NCBI GenBank assembly: GCA_036897625.1
Contig: JAYMTA010001331.1
Coordinates: forward strand, 1-20,577
Origin: Pelargonium cotyledonis
Lineage: Eukaryota > Streptophyta > Magnoliopsida > Geraniales > Geraniaceae
Length of the DNA: 20,577 nt
Direction: 5' to 3'
Position 1 is the first letter of the stretch, and each line of letters begins with the position of its first letter. The translations under genes and the position numbers were made by a program. The notes below the pieces were generated by a model. It made no database searches, had not been told where the DNA came from, and worked only from the letters and a program-made list of their open reading frames with translations. Shown here piece by piece: positions 9,132 to 18,000 of the stretch.

Positions 9132-10274
9132 TTATACATTCTTTTTTACCATAATTGTATTTACTAGTTGAAATGAAAGTGCTTTGATATGTGGGATAGC
9201 TTTTGTTCTTGTATCAATTATGTCCATATAGTTTGCTTGGAACTTAATCCACGTTTTGCAGTTAGTTTCTTTGTTGATGGATTTCTCATAATGTCTCTCA
9301 CACTAGCTAAAATGTAGTCTGAAATCTAATGGTCCAAATTTTGTCAGATTAGTGTGTTTTGTTTCTTTAAATTTCCTCTAATATTTTGATTCTTTTAAGG
9401 ACTATTCTTAACGTGCCTTGATACTCTCGGAATATGATAATGTAGATAAAAAGTCGCACAATAAGAATAAGTTACTTTTGGACACGACATTCCTGTTTTA
9501 GGCCCACTTGTTCGTTTTCCGTCTTGTTTGATGTTATCACCATTTTTATCATCTTCGTTTTTAGAATGTGATTATTGTTGTTGGGTTGATGTTTATTTTG
9601 TTTTTAACGTACTTTTAGCTATTATGGTATTTTCATATTTTTATTTCTACTATATTAGCGGATGTTTTGTGACGTTGTATTATTGAGAGTTGTTTTTTCT
9701 TTATGAGAATTGATATTTCTTCACGTTAATGCACATGTTTCATATGATTATAAAAATGGGACGCTTAGTAACATTGTTCCATTATTATAATACATATTTT
9801 AACCTGATAATTTGTCATTCTTTAAACATTTGAGATTGCTCATAGCCACACATAATTACATTTAACAATTTGTGAATATTTTTTATTATAAAAAAATTGC
9901 AATATTTTAAGAAAATACATTCAAATTCGTTATTCCAATGGGACAATTTGAAAGATTAAATGAATGCTTAAAAAAATATTAAAAGAAGACATTCGTGTCA
10001 CAAATTTATATGCCTTCGAACCGCATAAGTGACCTGCTCGCCACTTTAAAATTCCCAGAGGCATCAACCAGTTGGAAATAGTTTATACCAATCGGACGGT
10101 AGAGATTAATTATCGGAAAATAGATCGAACGGTTCAAAAATAGTTGGAAAGAACTAGGGTTATGCTTGGATGTGGAGTGCAAAACTCTCTTATGGATCGA
10201 TGTCTTGGTTGATCTCTGTAATGGATCAATCAAGAGATCGATCGGTCTGAGTTAGGGTTTGGGTTCTGGAGAAG
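9132..10274. other. Intergenic region between the coiled-coil and kinase genes
   Basis: The first part, to about 9240, is the likely 3' UTR of the At3g49055-like gene. The rest is AT-rich with no recognised gene or element. The last 150 bases are the probable 5' UTR of the kinase, with several short upstream ORFs and a ttagggtttgggtt stretch just before its start. Confidence 0.45.
10162..10250 (+). promoter_or_regulatory. Cluster of upstream ORFs before the AFC kinase
   Basis: An ATG at 10162 opens a 16-codon frame to a TGA at 10210-10212, with an inner in-frame ATG at 10192. Another ATG at 10221 opens a nine-codon frame (MDQSRDRSV) that ends at 10250, 24 bases before the kinase ATG. If these bases are in the mRNA leader they may limit kinase translation. 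The transcription start is not known from sequence. Confidence 0.4.
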
Positions 10275-13200
10275 ATGGCTATGGACTTTGTCACAGATTT
10301 TCATCACAATTGCATGGATCGACGTCCGAGGAAGAGACCCAGATTAGCCTGGGACCTCCTTCCTCAACCGCACGCCAGGGTATCATTTTTTTCTCTCAAT
10401 TCTATTCGGGATAGAATTGTTTCGATTCGGTTCAAAGCAATTGAAAAAGGGCTCTTGTCAAGAAAAGAAATCTTGAAAATTTTGGTGAAAAATCATTACT
10501 TGTATCTATGAGAAAGATAATAGAGAAAAAAATATTTTTATATTTCTATTTTTATTTTAAAGGTTGTTGGTACAGATTTTCTGGGAAATTTGAGAAAATT
10601 GATTTGTGGAATTGGTTTCGATTGGGTTCAAGGCAATTGAAAAGGGGGCTCTTGTAAAAAAAATATTTTTTTTCTTGAAAAAATTGGTGAAAAATCCTTA
10701 TTTATAGCTATGAGAAAAAAAAAAAAAAAATTTGTTATCTTAAATTTTTCCTGGGAAATTTTGGCAAAATTGATTTGTGGGAATGGTTTCTATAAATTTG
10801 ATACAGGGAATATTGGGCTATTCTCGAATTTAGATTTTCTGCAGAAATTTTCTCTGATATGTGATGTATAGTTTCTTCTTTGGTCAGGATCGCTGCAGAT
10901 CAGGCTATCTAATTAATGTCTCGTTTTGTTTCAGAAAAGAAAAAAAAAAATTAATGTCTTGATTGTTTATCAATGTGTTCTATAACAGGTTCACTGCAGA
11001 TTCAGGCTATCTAATTAATCTCTCGTTCGTTTAGATATATGTCTTCTATAATTGGAATGATTTTAAATAATTCAACAATTCTGAAAACCTGACATATGAT
11101 GTGAGATTATGGTATTTCAAAATAATATTATTCTGCCTCCAAATGGCTGTGTATAGGCTCAGTTGGGAATTTATTGTGGGCAAGAGATTGGAAATGTCAC
11201 AAGCTTTGCACCTCCGAGGGTATTATTTCCTGATCATGCTGGTCTATTTGTGAACGGGTTGGCCCAAAAAGGTACTCCCCCGTGGCGAGAGGATGACAAA
11301 GATGGACATTACATGTTTGCGCTTGGAGAAAATTTAACTTACCGCTGTAATTACACTTAATTTACCATAATATCTTTCATATTTATTATTTGTTATCTTG
11401 ATACTTCATTTTAAACTTTCATAGATTAACATCCTTAGACAATCGAGTTGAGATCCTTCATTCTCGAATTGTTTACTTGTGCATGTTTCTGCATTCCTTA
11501 TGCTTTTCTTTTTATGTCATTGCAGATAAGATCAACAGGAAAATTGGTGAAGGTTAGTATTTTAATTTTTGTATGATTTCTATCAATATCACCATTCATA
11601 ATTTGATGATTAGTATGCTAATAGATGACTTTTTTTTCTCCTTTATCCCACAGGCACATTTGGCCAAGTTTTGGAATGCTGGGATAGAGAAACTAATGAG
11701 ACGGTTGCCATTAAAGTTGTGAGAAGTATTAAGAAATATCGTCAAGCAGCAATGACAGAAATTGATGTGCTCCAGTTGCTTGCAAAGTATGATAGAACTG
11801 GCAGCCGGTGAGTGTAGTTTCTTTCAAACAACCATCTTGCATCTGTCTGCTTTACATTGCTTTGGTTATATGGCTTATACGAGATTATTCTTTGCAGTTG
11901 TGTTAAAATAAGGAACTGGTTTGATTATCGGAACCATATATGCATTGTAAGTATATGATCGATTTTGGATACTATGTTTTTTCCATTTACAAATACTTGA
12001 GTTTAGAACTTTTGGTGAATTCTATTGATCTTGACAGGTATTTGAGATGCTTGGACCAAGCTTGTACGATTTTCTAAAGAAAAATAGTTATCGTCCATTT
12101 CCAGTTGATCTTGTTCGCGAGCTTGGCAGGCAACTGTTGGAATCTGTAGCATGTTTGTAATTTTTACTTCTGCTGTTTCTTTTGTCTTCTTTTGAATTTG
12201 ATGGTCATAGTATTTGCCAGATTTTCATGGACCATTTTGTTTTGGTGCTCAAGATGGGTATCGATTGAGTTTGGTCAACATATAGTTTTTGTATATATCT
12301 ACTTAGGCATTGATTTGGTTTTACATTATTTACTGATATTAGTTCTTCTGAAATTTGCAGTTATCCATGATATGAGACTCATTCATACAGACTTGAAGCC
12401 TGAGAACATACTATTTGTGTCTGGAGAATATGTTAAAGTACCTGACTACAAGGTATATGTGCTTTGAATCTGCACGTTTCTTGATCTCTCATATGTTGGT
12501 TTGCTTCTGGTGTATACCCTACAAGTTTTTGGTTCTTACTTTTTATGTTGGTATTTGTCTTTATGTACCTCCAGTCTCCCGTGCAGTTCGTTTCCCGATC
12601 CCTAAAGGAGCTCACCTACTACAAGAGGTTGCCTAAATCGAGCACTATTAAGGTCATTGATTTTGGCAGTACAGCTTACGAGCATCAAGAGCATAACTAC
12701 ATTGTTTCTACTAGGCATTATCGTGCACCAGAAGTTATTCTTGGTACCCTCTTAAACTTTACCTGATTCTATTGTAATTCACTTGCTTCCTTTTCATGTA
12801 TCTTAGCATATGATATGCAGAAATTAATAGATTTGACCTTATTTTCTCTAGGACTGAAATGGGACTATCCATGTGACTTATGGAGCGTGGGTTGCATCTT
12901 GGTTGAACTGTGCTCAGTATGATTTTTGTCTTGTAAATAAATTGGTCACTATAAGATGGCTGTTTGATGGTTTGCTGCAAGTAATTAAGTTCTGATACGA
13001 GACGGTGTCTTTTGCAGGGAGAAGCTTTGTTTCAGACTCACGAGAACTTAGAGCACCTGGCCATGATGGAGAGGGTTTTAGGTCCAATACCGCAACAGAT
13101 GTTGAAGAGAGTAGAGTGAGTGTCTTGCTCTGGATCTTCGTTTCATTGTCTTTTTGATTGTTCCGAGGAATATCTTATCAATTTGTTACCATCTGTTAGT

Positions 13201-13550
13201 TGTTGGTTCAGCCGGAATGCTGAGAAGTATGTCAAAAATAATAGATTGGACTGGCCCGATGGTGCAACCTCTCGAGCAAGTATCAAAGCTGTACTGAAGT
13301 TACCCCGTCTTCAGGTTTGTATGATTTTCATGTTTACTTACGTCGATTATTATAAAAATTATACACATTTTGTAGTTCTTAAATATGTTTCTATTTGCAG
13401 AATCTAGTGATGCAACATGTAGATCATTCAGCCGGGGATCTCATTGATCTCTTGCAAGGTCTCCTTAGGTACGATCCTGCAACCAGACTGACAGCTCGAG
13501 AAGCACTTAGGCACCCGTTCTTTACCAGAGATCCTTGTAGGAAGTTTTGA
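10275..13550 (+). CDS. AFC1: LAMMER (CLK-type) dual-specificity protein kinase, AFC1-like (434 aa)
   Basis: AFC kinases are the plant CDC2-like (LAMMER) kinases of the nucleus; they phosphorylate SR splicing factors and so influence alternative splicing. Exons are 10275-10379, 11157-11346, 11526-11552, 11654-11807, 11898-11946, 12038-12152, 12361-12452, 12587-12743, 12852-12916, 13018-13115, 13212-13314 and 13401-13550, all in phase. The protein starts MAMDFVTDF, followed by the family signature [10 protein letters not shown] and [12 protein letters not shown]. Catalytic elements are intact: glycine loop GEGTFG (106-111), lysine K128 in VAIKVV, catalytic loop HTDLKPEN (222-229, aspartate 224), DFG at 269-271, APE in RHYRAPEV, and the diagnostic [11 protein letters not shown] motif (330-340). 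Length fits the family. Wording such as [18 protein letters not shown] and [15 protein letters not shown] is closer to remembered AFC1 than AFC2 or AFC3; the paralogue assignment is less sure than the family. Confidence 0.93.
10414..10790 (+). repeat. Diverged tandem duplication in kinase intron 1
   Basis: The block starting gaattgtttcgattcggttc at 10414 returns at 10609, and the match continues through caattgaaaa, gggctcttgt, ttggtgaaaaatc and ctatgagaaa. A second shared part, ctgggaaattt...aattgatttgtgg, occurs at 10581 and again at 10751. The unit is roughly 170-195 bases with about two copies; differences are small indels in A/T runs. Confidence 0.75.
10888..11031 (+). repeat. Second short tandem duplication in kinase intron 1
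   Basis: A segment with ctgcagatcaggctatct and aattaatgtctcgtt near 10892-10925 is repeated as ctgcagattcaggctatct and aattaatctctcgtt near 10993-11028, with a period of about 102 bases. It lies just upstream of the acceptor of exon 2. Confidence 0.65.
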
Positions 13551-14104
13551 TGATTCAGTGTTTGCTTGGAGTGATTTTGTTTGGTAAAGAGTGAGAAAAC
13601 TTGTCAAAGTTCATTTATGTTAAGTGCGTATTTTCTTCCAAAACCCATCCGTCCCCTCAATCGGCTGCTTGGGATTCGTTGGAGCTTTTGTAGATAACAT
13701 ATTTCAAGGAGAGATATCTTCTCCTTTATCCCGAGTCGTCTGCCATAAACAAACGACCGTTTGTAGCATTTTTATCTATTGTAGAGGTTTAGTGCCTTGG
13801 ATGCGAACAAGTGTGCCTCAATTGTGACCAGATTCTGGTTTTTTTATTACCATGAAGGTCTGATCTGAGGAATTTTATGAAGTGAAATAACAGAGATCCA
13901 TTATCACAATTTACAGAGCGGTGTTCCTCTCATTTCCCATTGTTCATTTGACATTTCTTATTGCTGAAGACACATAGTAATGCAAAATGAATACTTAGGT
14001 CACAATTCACAAATCAATGAGCAACAAAACTTACAGAACACTCAATCAAGAGAAACACCAAATTTCTGAAAATACTTGCACTTCAAGAAACACAGGTCTT
14101 GTTG
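13551..14104. other. Tail-to-tail intergenic region (kinase 3' UTR and NHL 3' UTR)
   Basis: The kinase stop at 13550 and the NHL stop at 14105 face each other across 554 bases that must hold both 3' UTRs and polyadenylation signals. A small plus-strand frame at 13624-13827 is within the expected kinase 3' UTR and looks non-coding. Nothing else was recognised. Confidence 0.5.
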
Positions 14105-14785
14105 TCAACGATTGGTTCTGCAATAGCTTGATCTTAGAACTCCACTAGGAGGAGCTGTGAGCACAATCTTGCAATGACCATATAGCCAATAAGAGTATCT
14201 CAGAACGCTCCCCAATCTTGACCTTGTCCGGAACACACCCTTTACTTCGAAGATGGCGCCGTTTCCGGCCATCTGCTTCTGGAGCCTCAGGCTCTCTTTT
14301 ATAGGAAGCCTGACCTGGCTAGAGACCATATGTATAGTCTCAAACTTGGAGTGCAACTTTTCTGCGGAAAAGGGCTCAATATATTGGGTGGCAACGAGGG
14401 TGGTGCCATAGTAAAGATCAATGGTCATGTAGCTGAAGTCCACACTCACCTTCTTATTCGGATTGGTGAAATTTGCAAGGAGTGTGAGATCAGAATTCAG
14501 GAGATAACCCATGTCAAGATAGGCTGCATTGAGGGTTGCACTTGAGAGGTCGAACCGTGGGCTCCGGGGGCGGAAGATGAGGTACACAATGAGGACTATG
14601 AGGCCTCCGAGGATTATGATGATCCAGAAGATAACACAGAAGACAGCTGCAAACCATGTTACGGGCTTCGCCCAGAGACCATGGCCTGGCCTCCTCTGAC
14701 CCGGACGCCGAGGCCTGTGCTGTGAACTGTCTTCGGGACGATCTTGGCTGATGAAGTGAGGGTTTGTTTCATTGTGGTGAGCCAT
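14105..14785 (-). CDS. NDR1/HIN1-like (LEA_2) membrane protein, 226 aa
   Basis: NHL proteins are plant proteins anchored by one N-terminal membrane helix with a LEA_2 domain on the far side. They sit in the plasma membrane or nearby membranes, and several act in defence or stress responses. The gene has no intron. The ATG at 14785 begins a hydrophilic, arginine- and proline-rich N-terminus (1-42). A strong membrane segment covers about 43-71 (TWFAAVFCVIFWIIIILGG and onward), followed by FRPRSPRF. The LEA_2 domain (about 76-212) includes the family motif NPNKK at 108-112, a possible N-glycosylation site NFT at 105, and YYGTTL. The C-terminus YGHCKIVLTAPPSG..SSYC carries the paired cysteines typical of the family. 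Length is normal. Which NHL subgroup it belongs to, and any defence role, cannot be told from sequence. The coilin gene lies 245 bases upstream on the same strand. Confidence 0.9.
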   Translation of the reverse strand: MAHHNETNPHFISQDRPEDSSQHRPRRPGQRRPGHGLWAKPVTWFAAVFCVIFWIIIILGGLIVLIVYLIFRPRSPRFDLSSATLNAAYLDMGYLLNSDLTLLANFTNPNKKVSVDFSYMTIDLYYGTTLVATQYIEPFSAEKLHSKFETIHMVSSQVRLPIKESLRLQKQMAGNGAIFEVKGVFRTRSRLGSVLRYSYWLYGHCKIVLTAPPSGVLRSSYCRTNR

Positions 14786-15030
14786 GGAAGTGTATGCAGC
14801 AGGAGATGGAGGGATGAGAAATGAGTGATAGCTACTGAACAGAAGAAAAGATTGTGTGAAAGTAATAGGGAAGAGAATGACTTGACAAGAACTTCAAGTA
14901 GGATTCATGGGAAGCATTAGCCATGTAAAGGAAGCAAGTAATCTTCAATAGTTAAATAAGAAAATGAAGCCTGCATTGAGTAAAGGCATTAGGTCACTCG
15001 AAATGGCCATTGTTCGTGCAAACAAAAACC
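14786..15030 (-). promoter_or_regulatory. Short shared spacer: coilin 3' UTR and NHL promoter
   Basis: Only 245 bases separate the coilin stop codon from the NHL start on the same strand. The spacer must hold the coilin 3' end together with the NHL promoter and 5' UTR, unless the NHL promoter reaches into coilin. The stretch nearest the NHL start is pyrimidine-rich on the minus strand, like a plant 5' UTR. No clear TATA box was seen. Confidence 0.4.
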
Positions 15031-18000
15031 TCATAGTTTATTCTGAGCTCTTAAAAGATTCATCATCGGACCCAGTGCGCCACGTCTCACTCCTTTATAG
15101 GAAGAAGAGCTTCTCGCCCCTGCATTATCTTTCTTGCTGCTGTCATCCTCGTGAGATAGCTGTGCCTTTTTTGCATTTAAAGCCCGGCTAATCTCTTCCC
15201 ATGCGTCTCCATTTTCTGCATCGACACGGAAGTACAAAGTGAGATATGTCGTTCATGTAAATCGGGTAGTTTCATGGTTTTTGCACCCAATGACCTGATA
15301 CCTAGCATGGAAATTAGATGGAATAATTGATACCTTGGGTGGGAACATGGGTTTTGACATTGTTGGTGTTGTTATCTAATGGAGCATCTCGAACTTCTAC
15401 ACGAGCTCCATTGACTCCGCCAGAGACTGACTGTGTTGAATTCGAGTTACCTTGCTTGACAGAACGTATGTCGACAAGAGATACAAAATTTATCTGTAAA
15501 GGTGCGGTACTTGTCAGCTTTTATGCAACCTAAGAAATAAAAGCAAATCCACCTTTGACTGCAAGATAATAGTCAGCAAGGAATCGGAAAAGCACAACAT
15601 CGATATAAAATAGACCATACTCCCACGGGAGAGAATGTTTCAGATAACCTTAACATCGTGCAGCCCAGGCTCTCATTCCAATTCTAAAAAAGTTAATCCA
15701 AGTGCTACCTATATTCCAAATATTTCTATTCAATAGAACATTAATATGGCAATGACTCAACATCAGAAAACATTGGTTGCAACGCATACTACTTCTCATC
15801 ATGTGATTTGATAAACCCAAGCCAGATTTTTGATTGAAGTATATCTAAACACATAGTCCAAAATCATCTTATGACTGCAGGACCATAATAGCTAAAATCA
15901 GATTTGCTTCAAGTATTAGTCTGTAGTGTTCTGACTTCTGACTCTTGTCTCCAATAGTATACTAATATAAGCCCAGTGTATGGACATTGCCATTATATAA
16001 GGTAGTTAATTTTGAGAAATGAAGCCATGGATTCAAATATCTATTGAGCTTGAAGGCAACTTATTCTGTAACTTCCAACAGTTACACTTATCAGTAGAGG
16101 ATTAGTGAAGTAGCGGTATATGCAAAAATAAAATAAAATAAAATGAAAATAAAAACGTACCTCTAATGTACCATCATCAGCATAAAGTGAATTATCTGGT
16201 AGTAATTCAGATGCCTCCTCATCTACCTCCTTCTCAAAAACAATGGGATATTCTGGGACTGGTTCCAACACAATGTTATTGGACCTAGGGTCATATTTGG
16301 ATATTTTCCCAACCTGCAGGCAGAAAAACATGCTAAATAATATACTTCATATCCTGGTTGTGCAGAAATTTAAATGTAGAAAGTAGAAACAGTATTACTC
16401 TAAAGGAAGTAAGCTCGGGGGTCCATCCTGAGGATAACTCAATCAGACGATATGCGATCACATCACCTTCCTGAAATATAACAAGAATGACAATAACTCT
16501 TTGATTGCTCAGAATAACAATACAAGACAAAGAAGATGAAAAAAAAATATTATTGAACCAATGAAAGTCCAGTTAAGAAACTGGAACTCCAAAAAGGGAA
16601 TGGTATATGAGCAATAACATAAGTATTAAGAAACAGACCTTAGGCAAGCTAGTATATGGTGTTAGCTTATCGAAGTCCAAGGGACCATTTGCAGGTAATC
16701 CTTCTTCAATAGTCAGCATCTCAGAAGACTCGGAAGACTCTACACTTGGATTTCTATAATCATTCCGTCTGTTAGATGAAATTTTCTCCATACCCCATTT
16801 TTGGCCCTTCTTCTTGCTAGTAATTCCATTCCACTGAAATGTTTCCTGAACCATTGGTTAAAAAGACAAGCATGGCATATCAAACAACATAATACATTTA
16901 TACAAAGAATAAATGAAACATGGTAAATATAGAACAAATAGTGTAGACATGGTAATTATAGAGAAAAATGAATATGCAAAATGACATTGAGAACTGAGAA
17001 GAAATTTTATTTTGACAACATTGATCGAACAAGAAAACAAATGGGAGTGGCAACTGAAAAGATAAAGACATGACTAATATTTAAATATAGGACGTACCAC
17101 TGGAACTTGATTATTTTGCTGGACATCATCATCTGCATCCACCAGAAAAATAACACATGTAAAACACAGCAGTAAAACACTAAGATGCAATTCACTACCA
17201 AAATGATAATAATTTGTTCAAATGAACTAATGAAGCTAATTATAGACAACTAAATATAAAAACAGGGATAGTATGTTGTATGCCAAGATATATAAGAAGA
17301 CTTCCTGAAAGGATGCCATAGCATTTATCTCATGCATGTATGCACCAGACAGTCTATTGCATGGCATATCATGGAAAGAGTTCTCAGAGAACAGACAGGA
17401 ATGCGAACATGCTTTTGCCCGTAAAATCAAGAATTAGCTATAATCAGAGCACCTTATAATGCAAGAGAGAGAAAAATAACATATCATGAACATCCTTGTA
17501 GTAGCTTTAACTATCTCAGTAGGAAGAGACTAGAGAGATACCTTCTCCAAGGAGTCTAAACCGTATATGTCCAGGCTTAATTACCACAGGAACATAGCAC
17601 TCGTCTGCATCGTTATTTTGATCTGATTTCTGCTTTTTCTCAGGAAATATGTGGACAACTTTGCTAGATGCGTCATTATTTTGATTGGGTTGATGTTTCT
17701 CGGGATATATACCATTAACAGTGTCAAGTGATTGCTGATCATTTTGGTGGAGTATCTGCCTCTCTTGTAGCTGCAAATTTATAGGATAACAAACATAAAT
17801 CACCAATAGAATAGCTTGTATCAGATAAATGATATAGCTATTGGCTTAATTCCCTAAACTCTTTAGCTAGGGACTTTCTCCATATTTGATACTTTAGTCA
17901 AAATTTGTTTAGCTTTTGTCGATAGTCTCTTCAACTTTCATGTACCAAAAACAATTTATGCCAGCTTAACTTGTTTATGCACTTCAAAACCTTACTGTTA

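Noticed and set aside
12192..12467. 91-codon frame reading through kinase intron 6 into exon 7
   Set aside because: Only its last part (the HTDLKPEN region) is real. The first part is intron, as shown by the tttgcag acceptor at 12354-12360 and correct phase joining.
13624..13827. Plus-strand 67-codon frame after the kinase stop
   Set aside because: It falls where the kinase 3' UTR is expected and has no recognisable motif or splice continuity.
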